From positions 1-34,660 of the forward strand of contig CAMGTC010000003.1 in NCBI GenBank assembly GCA_946061765.1: DNA of 34,660 nucleotides, written 5' to 3'. Source of the stretch: an uncultured Treponema sp. Lineage in GTDB: Bacteria > Spirochaetota > Spirochaetia > Treponematales > Treponemataceae. How positions within the stretch are numbered: position 1 is the first letter of the stretch; each line of letters opens with the position of its first letter. The notes under the pieces were generated by a model. It was not told the DNA's origin and did not search any database. It saw only the letters and a list, made by a program, of their open reading frames with translations. Position numbers and translations under genes: made by a program. Below are positions 14,437 through 23,042 of the stretch, one piece after another.

Positions 14437-16440
14437 ATGAAAAAATTATTATTTCCCCTTATTATTTTAATTCTTTTAGAAAATTTTCTTTTTGCACAAG
14501 CGGGCAAAAAAATTATGATTGATAGCCAGGATAAACTTTATAATCTGGACATCCCAATTTACGAAGGAATTGAAGAATTTCAGGCCAAAATTGATAAAAT
14601 TCGCAGTGAAGAAAACCGGGAACCTCTGGGGTTAGTTTTATGCGGAGGTTCAGCCAGAGCCTTTGCTCACATTGGAGTTTTAAAAGCCCTTGAAAATAAC
14701 AAAATCACTCCTGACTTTATTGTTGCAAATTCTATGGGAGCCGTTATTGGTATGCTTTACGCTTACGGTTTTTCTCCAGACAAAATCCAAGAAATTATTT
14801 CGAACATTACTCTAACCTCTTATTTTGAACCTGTTGTTCCAATTCATGGAGGTGTCCTTTCTGTTAGAAAATTCCGTGCGCTTTTAAATGAACTTTTGGG
14901 TCAGGAATCTACAGATTTAAGTAATTCTGCCATACCAATTATAGTTTTAACCGAAGATTTATATTCAAAAAGACAGATTTGGCATGCCAGTGGTGATTTT
15001 TCAAATACCATGTCTGCATCTTTTGCAATGACCGCATTTATGGAACCAACCCGCTACACTCTTAATGATTCAAAAAAGACAAAAACCCTTTTGATTGATG
15101 CAGGTTCCATTGATATTATTGGGCTTGAAACAGCCTATCATTTTTCTCCAAACCTGATTGTTTCTTCTGCCTTTTATGATGCAAAGCTTAATTTTAACAA
15201 TATGCTGGTAATTATTAACCGCAATTTTTCTATTGGAAAAGAACGCAAGGGAATTAGTGATATAAAAAAATACAAACCAGTTCTAATCCGAAATGAAGTA
15301 GAAAATTTCTCTTTTATGGCATTTGATAAGGCCCAGGAATTATCCCAAATCGGCTACCAGTCAACTCAAAAAGTGCTAAATGAACTTGAGGCCTGTCCTC
15401 ACTCTTATAATTCCTACGAAGAAGTAAGAAAAAAGACAAATCTTATGGCAGATAATCTAATTCACTCAGTTTTGTCCGGAAAAAGATTAACTTTTCAGGA
15501 AAACTATTTTGGTTTAAAAATATGGCCATTTTTCCCGGAAATTGACTATCCAGATTATTATCTTTACGATCAGTTTGGACTTGCTTCCTTTATTTTTGGA
15601 GATTCGTCTAAATTTTACGGCCGTTTAGGAGCAAATATCCCCTTTAATCATTCCTTTTTAACTGCGGAAACTTTATTATCCTTTTATCCTTCTAATAATT
15701 TTGAATCTTCACTTCTGGTAAATTATTCTTTTGATTATAAAGAAAAAATCTTTTCGTCTTTTTATGCGTCTTCATTGATGAAATATAAACTTTCTTTTCT
15801 CCCCTACTTTTTTAAATCAGTTTTTGTCAGTGCAGAATATGATGCAAATCAAAAGCTGGTAGCAGAAAACATACTTTTTAAGTCGGGTTTAGATATGGGA
15901 AGTAAAATTACAAGTAAAGGCTATTTAACTTTTACTCCCTATTACTTTATTTCTGGAAATGCATTTGACAATCTTTCCCAGGGAATTGGTTCTGTTTTCC
16001 AATCTTCTCTGGATGCTTCTATTTTTAGTAAAAAGGAATGGGCAATTTCTCCGGGAATTGGACAAAATCTTTCTGCCCGCTATGCAATTTCTAATTTTTC
16101 AGATAATGAAGCACAAACCTCTTTTTACAATCCAGATTTTTACAGGGCAAAGAAACCTGATGAATTAAGCCACTTTGTTTTTTCTGGGGCCAGTGAATTA
16201 TATCTTCATTTTCCTCATTCAGATTTGACTTTTGCAGAAATGTTGATTTTACAGCAAGTTAAATTTGGCGCTTTTTATGATTTTGCCCTAAATGGAGACT
16301 TTTACCACTGTGCAGGAGGTTTTTTACGGGCTAAAATTTCCCTTGTTGGCCTTTATGATTTAATTTTTGAAGGCGGATGTGGACATAATCTTAGCCTTAA
16401 TTCTTTCTTTGCTTATTTTGAGATGAAAAACAGAATGTAA
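14437..16440 (+). CDS. Patatin-like phospholipase with C-terminal beta-barrel
   Basis: The 667 residues begin with a signal peptide ending near FLFAQA. The patatin domain follows (about 62-310), with the oxyanion-hole motif LCGGSARAFAHIG (68-80), nucleophile elbow ANSMGA (Ser99) and the dyad aspartate in LLIDAGS (Asp221). Two positions are unusual: Ala97 replaces the first Gly of GxSxG, and DAG replaces the common DGG/DGA. The last 320 or so residues alternate polar and aromatic residues with many Phe/Tyr, as expected of an outer-membrane barrel. The layout recalls type Vd (PlpD-like) patatin autotransporters, but no POTRA domain is evident between the two parts. A lipase exposed or delivered at the outer membrane is the best reading. 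AAAGGAG supports the start. Confidence 0.82.
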   Translation: MKKLLFPLIILILLENFLFAQAGKKIMIDSQDKLYNLDIPIYEGIEEFQAKIDKIRSEENREPLGLVLCGGSARAFAHIGVLKALENNKITPDFIVANSMGAVIGMLYAYGFSPDKIQEIISNITLTSYFEPVVPIHGGVLSVRKFRALLNELLGQESTDLSNSAIPIIVLTEDLYSKRQIWHASGDFSNTMSASFAMTAFMEPTRYTLNDSKKTKTLLIDAGSIDIIGLETAYHFSPNLIVSSAFYDAKLNFNNMLVIINRNFSIGKERKGISDIKKYKPVLIRNEVENFSFMAFDKAQELSQIGYQSTQKVLNELEACPHSYNSYEEVRKKTNLMADNLIHSVLSGKRLTFQENYFGLKIWPFFPEIDYPDYYLYDQFGLASFIFGDSSKFYGRLGANIPFNHSFLTAETLLSFYPSNNFESSLLVNYSFDYKEKIFSSFYASSLMKYKLSFLPYFFKSVFVSAEYDANQKLVAENILFKSGLDMGSKITSKGYLTFTPYYFISGNAFDNLSQGIGSVFQSSLDASIFSKKEWAISPGIGQNLSARYAISNFSDNEAQTSFYNPDFYRAKKPDELSHFVFSGASELYLHFPHSDLTFAEMLILQQVKFGAFYDFALNGDFYHCAGGFLRAKISLVGLYDLIFEGGCGHNLSLNSFFAYFEMKNRM

Positions 16441-16445
16441 TTTAA

Positions 16446-16520
16446 TACGACCGGTAAAGGTACGCTTCGCTCAAGGCCTTGACTTCGCCGTTTTTAGGGT
16501 TTGTAATAAACCCTAAATCA
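16446..16520 (+). repeat. 76-bp intergenic repeat, copy 4
   Basis: It lies between the convergent patatin-like and glnN genes, filling nearly the whole 82-base gap. It starts TACGACCGG. Hairpin 1 is weakened (GTAAAGG), while hairpin 2 is perfect. It is the sister of copy 1. Its promoter-like pair would read into glnN in antisense. Confidence 0.9.
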
Positions 16521-16522
16521 GA

Positions 16523-18613
16523 TTACTGAACTGAGTACAATAAATCTTCATAACTTGGGAAAGCTTTAAATTCTTCGCCAAGTAATGGTTCAATTCTATC
16601 TGCAACAGCTCTTACTTTTTCCATCATTGGAATAACTTCTTTTGCATAAGACTGCGATTTTTCCATTAAATCAGTAATTTTCTTTGTTTTTTCATGAAGT
16701 TTCAGAAGCTCATTTGATTTATTTTCAAGAACATTAATTAATTCATTTAATTCTTTCATCAAATTAAGTCCTGCATCACAAAGATTGAATACTCTCTGCA
16801 TCTTAAATTCAGTATCAGCAAGCATATTCATATATTTAAAAGCTGCAGGCATAATATCTTTGTGAATCATTTCCAGCATTGTATTAACTTCAATGTTCAA
16901 AACCTGACAGTATTTTTCAAGCTTAATATCATAATGGCTCTGCATTTCTTCTTCTGTATAAATGCCCATTTCTGTATAAAGCTTGATATTTTTCTTATCA
17001 AGATAATGTTCCATTGCATCTGGTGTTGTACGATAATTTTTTAATCCACGTTTTTCTGCTTCTTTTACCCAGGATTCATCATAACCATTACCGTTAAAAA
17101 GAATATTCCAATGTTTTGTAATTTCTCTTTTAATAAGTTTCTGTAAATCTTCTTCAAAATTCTTTGATTGTTCAAGTTCATCAGCAAATTCTTTGAGTGT
17201 ATAAGCAAGAATTGCGTTCATTGTTGTATTTGGTCCAGAGATTGAAAGTGCAGAACCAACCGAACGGAATTCAAAACGATTTCCTGTAAATGCAAATGGA
17301 GATGTTCTGTTCCGGTCTGTAGAATCTTTTGGAATTGGAGGTAATACATCAGCTCCAATTGTCATCTTACCTTTTGCCTGATTATTATAAGCAGTTCCAT
17401 CTTTTATTGATTTTAGAATAGCACCAAGTTCATCACCTACGTAAATTGAAATAATTGCAGGAGGTGCTTCATTTGCTCCCAAACGATGATCATTTCCGGC
17501 AGAAGCAACTGTACAACGTAGTAAATCCTGATTTTCATCAACAGCCTTAATTACAGCTGTTAAAAATAAAAGAAACTGAGCATTGTCTTTTGGAGATGTT
17601 CCTGGGGCAAAAAGATTCTCGCCTGTATCGGTAGCAATTGACCAGTTGTTATGTTTACCACTTCCGTTTACACCTTCAAATGGTTTTTCGGCAAGTAAAC
17701 AGATTAAACCGTGACGACGGGCAACTTTTTTCATAATTTCCATAGTCAACTGATTCTGATCTGCTGCCAGGTTAGAAGTTGTAAAAATAGGTGCCATTTC
17801 GTGCTGAGCTGGAGCTACTTCATTGTGTTCTGTTTTACAGTAAATGCCCATTTTCCACAATTCGTTATTCAAATCTTCCATGTATTCAATTACACGAGGT
17901 TTGATTGCACCAAAGTACTGATCGTCCATTTCCTGGCCCTTAACTGGTTTTGAACCAAAAAGTGTACGTCCGCACATCTTAAGATCTTTTCTTTTCTGAT
18001 AGAGTTTTTCGTCTATTAAAAAATATTCCTGCTCAGGCCCCATTGTTGTAGTAACATGTTTTGCCTTATTTCCAAAAAGTTTAAGAATACGTAAAGACTG
18101 TTCATTAATTGACTCCATAGAACGTAATAAAGGAGTCTTTTTATCCAAAGCTTCTCCGTTGTATGAACAGAAAGCAGTTGGAATACAAAGTGTGTGATCT
18201 TTTACAAATGGATAAGAAGTTGGATCCCAAACAGTATAACCTCGGGCTTCAAAAGTAGAACGTTTACCACCATTTGGGAAAGAAGAAGCATCTGGCTCCC
18301 CTTTTATAAGTTCTTTTCCACTAAATCTCATTATGATTTTTCCTTCTTCTGCAGGAGTTAAGAAGGAATCGTGTTTTTCGGCAGTAATTCCGGTTAATGG
18401 CTGGAACCAGTGAGAATAATGAGTGGCACCTTTTTTTATTGCCCAGTTTTTCATTGCCTCTGCAACTTGATTTGCAACATCAAGATTTAACGGGCTGCCA
18501 TTTTCCATAGTATGTTTCAGAGCTTTATAAGTCTCCGCAGGTAAAGTTTCTTTCATTACAGTCTGATTAAAAACCAGACTTCCAAAAATTTCTGTGATAT
18601 TAGAACCTTGCAT
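16523..18613 (-). CDS. glnN: Glutamine synthetase type III
   Basis: This 696-residue protein is of the GSIII class (about 700 residues, twice the length of a type I catalytic core). It begins ITEIFGSLVFNQTVM, has a MGPEQEYFLID metal-binding strand, KTEHNEVAPAQHEMAPIF, and NGSGKHNNWS in the ATP/glutamate site. RTSPFAFTGNRFEFR is the conserved arginine region. It makes glutamine from glutamate, ammonia and ATP in the cytoplasm, and forms dodecamers in studied homologues. It stands alone with its own promoter and AGAGGAG RBS, divergent from the COG2509 flavoprotein. No PII or nitrogen regulator gene is nearby. Confidence 0.95.
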   Translation of the reverse strand: MQGSNITEIFGSLVFNQTVMKETLPAETYKALKHTMENGSPLNLDVANQVAEAMKNWAIKKGATHYSHWFQPLTGITAEKHDSFLTPAEEGKIIMRFSGKELIKGEPDASSFPNGGKRSTFEARGYTVWDPTSYPFVKDHTLCIPTAFCSYNGEALDKKTPLLRSMESINEQSLRILKLFGNKAKHVTTTMGPEQEYFLIDEKLYQKRKDLKMCGRTLFGSKPVKGQEMDDQYFGAIKPRVIEYMEDLNNELWKMGIYCKTEHNEVAPAQHEMAPIFTTSNLAADQNQLTMEIMKKVARRHGLICLLAEKPFEGVNGSGKHNNWSIATDTGENLFAPGTSPKDNAQFLLFLTAVIKAVDENQDLLRCTVASAGNDHRLGANEAPPAIISIYVGDELGAILKSIKDGTAYNNQAKGKMTIGADVLPPIPKDSTDRNRTSPFAFTGNRFEFRSVGSALSISGPNTTMNAILAYTLKEFADELEQSKNFEEDLQKLIKREITKHWNILFNGNGYDESWVKEAEKRGLKNYRTTPDAMEHYLDKKNIKLYTEMGIYTEEEMQSHYDIKLEKYCQVLNIEVNTMLEMIHKDIMPAAFKYMNMLADTEFKMQRVFNLCDAGLNLMKELNELINVLENKSNELLKLHEKTKKITDLMEKSQSYAKEVIPMMEKVRAVADRIEPLLGEEFKAFPSYEDLLYSVQ

Positions 18614-18646
18614 AGAGAGCTCCTCTACAATTAATTATTCTCCTTT

Positions 18647-18675
18647 ATATTAGTGAAAACGCATATTTAGGTCAA
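18647..18675 (-). promoter_or_regulatory. Promoter of glnN
   Basis: On the minus strand, TTGACC (18670-18675) and TAATAT (18647-18652) are exactly 17 bp apart, about 34 bases before the glnN ATG. AAGGAG occurs in the leader in addition to AGAGGAG just before the start. Confidence 0.75.
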
Positions 18676-18762
18676 ATATTAATGTTTTAAAGCATTTATT
18701 CTCTATTTTGTGGTGAATTCTTTATCACATTTTGATATATTAATTTGGTTGAGGAAAAATTA

Positions 18763-20166
18763 ATGAAATATGATGTTGTTATTATAGGAGCCGGTCCTGG
18801 TGGTATTTTTGCCGCTTATGAATTATTAAAAGATAATCCTGCAAAATTAAGAATTGCAGTTATAGAAAAAGGCAATGAATTAGCTTTAAGACAATGCCCT
18901 ATTAGCGCTGGAAAAACAAAACGCTGTATAAAATGTCAACCATGCTCAATTATGAGTGGATTTGGTGGAGCCGGAGCTTTTTCTGACGGTAAATATAATA
19001 TTACAAATGACTTTGGTGGAACTCTTTGCGATAAAATTGGTAAAGAAGAAGCTTTAAATCTCATGCATTATGTTGATGATATAAATCTTTCTTTTATTAA
19101 AGATAAAGATGTTAAAGTTCCTGCCCTATTTTCATCTTCACTTTCTCAATACAAAAAAATCTGTTTACAGCATAAATTGCATTTAATGTCTGCTGATATC
19201 AGACACTTAGGAACTGATATAAACTACGTAATTCTTGCAGAAATGTACAAACATCTGGTAGATTCTGGAGTTGATTTTTATTACAAGGCCGAAGTTACAG
19301 ATATTCAGGTTGAAAATGGAATCTACAAAATTCATACCAATAAAAAAGAAGAAGGAACTTTTACAACAGAAAAATGTATTATTTCAGTTGGAAGAAGCGG
19401 AAGTAAATGGCTTGAAACTGTTTGTGACCAGTTAAAAATCCACACAGTTTCTAATCGTGTTGACATTGGTGTTCGTGTTGAAATACCTGCAGAAGTTTTC
19501 TCACACATCACAAATGAGCTTTACGAAAGTAAAATTGTATACCGTACAGAAAAATTCGAAGATTATGTAAGAACTTTCTGTATGAATCCAAATGGAATTG
19601 TAGTAGCAGAAAATACAAACGGAATCATCACTGTAAACGGCCATTCTTTTGAAGATCCTGCTAAAAAAACAAACAATACAAACTTTGCCCTTCTTGTAAG
19701 CAAACATTTTACAGAACCTTTTAAAGATTCAAATAACTACGGTGAATCAATTGCAAGACTTTCAAATATGCTTGGAGGCGGTGTAATTGTTCAACGTTTT
19801 GGAGACCTTGAAAGAGGACGGAGAAGTACTCCAGGTAGAATTAAAGAATCCACTCTACAACCAACATTAGCTGCCGAACCAGGAGATTTAAGTCTGGTTC
19901 TTCCAAAAAGAATATTGGACGGCATCATAGAAATGATTCATGCTCTGGATAAAATTGCTCCTGGAACTGCCAATGATGATACTTTACTTTATGGTGTTGA
20001 AGTTAAATTCTACAACATGGAAGTAGATGTAAATGAAAATCTTGAAGTGCCTGAATACAAGGGACTTTATATTATTGGAGATGGTTCTGGTGTAACTCAT
20101 TCACTTTCTCAAGCTGCTGCTTCGGGCGTTTATGTAGCTCAGAAAATTAAAAATCCAGAGGTTTAA
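18763..20166 (+). CDS. FAD-dependent oxidoreductase, COG2509 type
   Basis: This 467-residue flavoprotein has the N-terminal Rossmann motif VVIIGAGPGGIFAAYEL, a Cys-rich segment RQCPISAGKTKRCIKCQPC and MSGFGGAGAFSDGKYN. A C-terminal GDGSGVTHSLSQAAASG closes the FAD site. These match the uncharacterised FAD-dependent dehydrogenase group COG2509. The four cysteines near residues 48-65 could bind a metal or a redox group. The reaction is unknown. A TTG at 18745 extends the frame by six residues, but the ATG at 18763 follows GAGG at good spacing and begins directly with the Rossmann strand. Confidence 0.85.
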   Translation: MKYDVVIIGAGPGGIFAAYELLKDNPAKLRIAVIEKGNELALRQCPISAGKTKRCIKCQPCSIMSGFGGAGAFSDGKYNITNDFGGTLCDKIGKEEALNLMHYVDDINLSFIKDKDVKVPALFSSSLSQYKKICLQHKLHLMSADIRHLGTDINYVILAEMYKHLVDSGVDFYYKAEVTDIQVENGIYKIHTNKKEEGTFTTEKCIISVGRSGSKWLETVCDQLKIHTVSNRVDIGVRVEIPAEVFSHITNELYESKIVYRTEKFEDYVRTFCMNPNGIVVAENTNGIITVNGHSFEDPAKKTNNTNFALLVSKHFTEPFKDSNNYGESIARLSNMLGGGVIVQRFGDLERGRRSTPGRIKESTLQPTLAAEPGDLSLVLPKRILDGIIEMIHALDKIAPGTANDDTLLYGVEVKFYNMEVDVNENLEVPEYKGLYIIGDGSGVTHSLSQAAASGVYVAQKIKNPEV

Positions 20167-20171
20167 TCTAA

Positions 20172-20540
20172 TTTTATGCCATTAATAGACCATCCAGTCA
20201 TGCTAAGGGAAGTCTGATTTTACAATGTCAGGATTATGCTTTTTTAGGGGACGGACCTTACGCAAAACCTGTCAGAGGTCATCATACTTACAATGCCCAG
20301 CTTTTACTTGAAATGATAAAAGTTATGGAAAGCCTTGATGTAAGATATTTTTGTCTGGATCATGACAAAAACTTTATCCAAACAAAAGAAGAAGTAATCA
20401 AGCGTTATAAAGAAATCTATAAAAACTACCATAATCCCAATTCCCCTATTATTGATGTTGAAGATTTTTTTACTCCCGATGGAAAAGTTAAAGACCAGCC
20501 ACCAATTAAATACGTCGAGCCAAGGCACGCTCACGCTTAA
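20172..20540 (+). pseudogene. Remnant of a metallo-beta-lactamase-fold hydrolase
   Basis: The frame is open from the stop at 20169-20171, but the part before 20313 lacks an ATG, GTG or TTG start. It begins NRPSSHAKGSLILQCQDY, continues AFLGDGPYAKPVRGHHTYN and ends in a helical region with VRYFCLDHDKNF. These resemble the second half of MBL-fold hydrolases: the PGHSKGS histidine, the metal-bridging Asp of FLGD, and the last ligand, normally GH. The N-terminal HxHxDH half is missing and the final GH has become DH. Repeat copy 5 encodes the last residues (YVEPRHAHA) and the stop. An ATG at 20313 would give only 75 residues. This is a decayed gene, not a functional enzyme. Confidence 0.75.
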
Positions 20541-20589
20541 AGCCTTGACTTCGCCGTTTTGAGGGTTTTGTAATAAACCCTCAATAAAA
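20511..20589 (+). repeat. 76-bp intergenic repeat, copy 5
   Basis: It starts TACGTCGAGCCAAGG. Hairpin 1 has a C-A mismatch; hairpin 2 carries the TTGAGGG/CCCTCAA variant shared with copy 3. It overlaps the 3' end of the MBL-fold remnant and reads toward the GH5 gene. Confidence 0.9.
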
Positions 20590-20782
20590 TCAGACAGAAG
20601 GTGATATTCTGTCTACAAATATTCAACTTTACCAGACACTTAGCTTGCTCTGACCATTGTTAGTTTAGTTTTTACAGTTAATAAGTCTAATATTTTATAC
20701 TATCTCGTAATTCTTTTTAGCTTCTTCCATGTTAAAATCTTAATAAAGTGTAAATAAAAAACTTTCTTTTAAGAGGAAAAAA
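20590..20782 (+). other. Leader region before the GH5 gene
   Basis: A perfect 8-bp stem, AGACAGAA (20592-20599)/TTCTGTCT (20607-20614), has a seven-base loop GGTGATA directly after repeat copy 5. No T-run follows, so it is not a standard terminator. TTTACA and TATACT near 20675-20705 may be a promoter, but the spacing is long (19). AAGAGG precedes the GH5 start. Confidence 0.35.
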
Positions 20783-22051
20783 ATGAAAAAACATTCAATT
20801 TTTGAAAAAATTCTTTTTATTTTGGCATTAAGCATTGGAATTTTTACTTCCTGTTCAACAACCGCAAAAAGTGCTGATGGAAATTCAGAAAAACAATATC
20901 AGGCAAACGGATTAGCGGTTTTAAACATTCAAGAACCCTTAATTCTAGAGGCTTACCCTACAAGTCATACAGGCGATGGAACTTTTCACAAAGCTGCATA
21001 TATCGCAAAAGATATGAAAATTGGGCTGAATATTGGTAACACAATGGAAGCTTATGATGCAAACGGCTGTGAAAAAATTTCATTCACCTGGATACCTAAA
21101 ATTGGAAGTAATCAACCTGGAGATTATGAATCTTGCTGGGGAGCCCCAATTACAAGCCAGAAAATGATAGACGGCATTAAGGCTGCCGGTTTTAACACAG
21201 TTCGCATTCCGGTTTTCTGGGGAAATATGATGGAAAACGACGGAACATGGACCATTAATCCTAAACTTTTAGACCGTGTTAGAGAAATTGTTGATTATTG
21301 TCTGAATGATGATTTATATGTAGTTGTAAACATCCACCATTTTGATGAATTTGTAATCCGCAGAAATTCTGTAGAAGATTGCCAGATAATTTTTACTAAT
21401 CTTTGGACTCAGATTTCTTCTTACTTTTCAAATTATGGCGAAAAGCTGATTTTTGAAGGTTATAACGAATACCTTGGAGGAGATGTATTTAACTCTAAAG
21501 GTTCTCTTTCTCCTTTGAATAACGAAATGGCATATAAATACACAAACACAATGAATAAAGCCTTTGTAGATGCAGTACGTTCTACAGGAGGAAATAACAG
21601 CCAGAGAGTGCTTATTATAAGTGGACTTTGGACAAATATCGACAGAACTACTGCTTCTTACTTTCAGATACCAGAAGATTCTGTGGAAGATAAATTAATG
21701 GTTTCGGTTCACTATGTTGATAATTCAATGTACTGGGCTCATAAAATTGCAAGTTCAGAATGGGTTACATACATTGATCAACAGTGTAATCTTTTGGACA
21801 AGGCATTTACTTCAAAAGGAATTCCAGTCTTCTTAGGAGAAACAACTTGTTACTACTCTGACCTGCGTTACAGTGATACTTATAAAACTTCCCAGGATTG
21901 CGTTAAATATGTAATGGAAACTCTTTTAAAAAGAGGTTTTGTACCAGTTTTATGGGATACTCCAAATGATTTCTATGACAGAAATGGAGCAAAAATTAAA
22001 ACTTCTGCCAACGAAGAAATGATTAAAAGTGTGGCAGATTTTGCAAATTGA
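20783..22051 (+). CDS. GH5 family endoglucanase-like lipoprotein
   Basis: This 422-residue lipoprotein has lipobox FTSC (Cys24). The catalytic (beta/alpha)8 domain shows the family 5 landmarks MKIGLNIGNTMEAYD, AAGFNTVRIPVFW, VVNIHHFDEF with its paired histidines, FEGYNEY with the acid/base Glu229, VSVHYVD, and VFLGETTC with nucleophile Glu353. These conserved sites are intact. Family 5 enzymes hydrolyse beta-1,4-glucans, mannans or xylan-like chains. A lipid anchor suggests action in the periplasm or at the surface of a gut fibre degrader. No carbohydrate-binding module is seen. The last codons run into a relic of a TonB receptor in another frame. Confidence 0.9.
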   Translation: MKKHSIFEKILFILALSIGIFTSCSTTAKSADGNSEKQYQANGLAVLNIQEPLILEAYPTSHTGDGTFHKAAYIAKDMKIGLNIGNTMEAYDANGCEKISFTWIPKIGSNQPGDYESCWGAPITSQKMIDGIKAAGFNTVRIPVFWGNMMENDGTWTINPKLLDRVREIVDYCLNDDLYVVVNIHHFDEFVIRRNSVEDCQIIFTNLWTQISSYFSNYGEKLIFEGYNEYLGGDVFNSKGSLSPLNNEMAYKYTNTMNKAFVDAVRSTGGNNSQRVLIISGLWTNIDRTTASYFQIPEDSVEDKLMVSVHYVDNSMYWAHKIASSEWVTYIDQQCNLLDKAFTSKGIPVFLGETTCYYSDLRYSDTYKTSQDCVKYVMETLLKRGFVPVLWDTPNDFYDRNGAKIKTSANEEMIKSVADFAN

Positions 22052-22127
22052 CTGCATCGAAGTAACAAAGGGAGCTGATTCCGTATTGTACGGAAGCGAT
22101 GCTATTAATGGTACTATTCCAATCTAG
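22032..22127 (+). pseudogene. Relic of a TonB-dependent receptor plug
   Basis: In the frame one base off from the GH5 gene, the DNA encodes IDCIEVTKGADSVLYGSDAI then NGTIPI and a stop at 22125-22127. This closely matches the strongly conserved plug segment RIEVxxGPxSxLYGSxAIGGVINI of TonB-dependent receptors. Nothing of the signal peptide, the rest of the plug or the barrel remains. The similarity is clear from about 22047, and upstream it overlaps the GH5 3' end. It differs from the corresponding segment of the intact BtuB-like receptor in this window, so it derives from another receptor gene. Confidence 0.65.
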
Positions 22128-22139
22128 AGGTGATTTTTA

Positions 22140-22973
22140 TTATGCTTCTTCTACTTCCATAACCCTTGGTTTTGAATGTTTTGATTTCCAGGTAAAATAA
22201 GCAAAAATGGCATTTAAAACTGAAATGAGTAGAATAAATAATTCTATCAGCCAAACAGGATAGCGCATAGAAGATAAAATTACAGAAACAAAATCTAATC
22301 CTGTATGAAGAAAAATTGCAATTGGAAGATAGAACCAGTCCTTTTTATTTTTACAGGCAAACCATACAATCACTGAAAATGAAATATGAGAGATAAAAGC
22401 AAATAATCGTTCAAAAATACTCAAATAAAAAACATAAAATTTTGTATTAATCAACTGACTTTTAATTAACAGGATGGCATGGGCAGTAGCACCTCCACTA
22501 TTTGACAATAAGGTATTTATATTTCCAGAATTAATAAGAATAGAGTAATATAAATTAGAAACCATGGAAACAAAAAGAATTGCAATTATTTCCATGCCTG
22601 CATGTCCAGCTCCATACATAAAAGACTGAAAATCATCATTTAGTTCTTTTTTTAATATTGTTTTAAAGGCTGTAAATCTGCCGAATTCTTCAAAAAGTCC
22701 GGCAAGAAGAGCCCCAAATAGAGATGAAATCAGCAGATTTTTATTAAAAAAATTCAGACATGCTTCATTTAAGTAAAAAGGAAGTTTGAAAACCTGTTCC
22801 AGTATTAAAGCAAAGACTAAAAATACCCCGCATCCTACAAAAAAAGACTTTGTTTTTCCATTTAATTTTTTGCGCAAGATAATAAAGGTCATGACAGGAA
22901 TGGCAATTGCCAAAATCATAACAATAATAATTGAAATCACATTTGCAAGTGGAACTTTTTCTACAGGATTCAT
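22140..22973 (-). CDS. YhfC-type (CPBP-like) intramembrane metalloprotease
   Basis: This 277-residue membrane protein has about eight hydrophobic segments. It carries the likely active-site motifs GLFEEFGRF (EExxR type), YGAGHAGMEI (GxGHxxxE), a conserved FISHISFS histidine and IFLHTGLDF (HxxxD). These are the pattern of the YhfC/DUF2324 family, related to CPBP proteases such as Rce1. Partners and substrates are unknown. AAGGAG lies five to six bases before the ATG. It follows truB by 69 bases on the same strand and may be read from the same transcript. Confidence 0.75.
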   Translation of the reverse strand: MNPVEKVPLANVISIIIVMILAIAIPVMTFIILRKKLNGKTKSFFVGCGVFLVFALILEQVFKLPFYLNEACLNFFNKNLLISSLFGALLAGLFEEFGRFTAFKTILKKELNDDFQSFMYGAGHAGMEIIAILFVSMVSNLYYSILINSGNINTLLSNSGGATAHAILLIKSQLINTKFYVFYLSIFERLFAFISHISFSVIVWFACKNKKDWFYLPIAIFLHTGLDFVSVILSSMRYPVWLIELFILLISVLNAIFAYFTWKSKHSKPRVMEVEEA

Positions 22974-23042
22974 AAAATCTCCTTATTTTTATCTTTTTAT
23001 AAAATTTTATTGCAGCCTTATTCTTATTTCGGGCTAAATTCA

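Noticed and set aside
18706-18730. CRP-like site (TGTGGTGA...TTATCACA) before the COG2509 gene
   Set aside because: The arms are imperfect and no CRP-type regulator or matching promoter position supports it.
20313-20540. A genuine 75-residue gene
   Set aside because: Homology-like sequence extends upstream of its ATG without a start, and its end is repeat-encoded, so it was called a pseudogene remnant.
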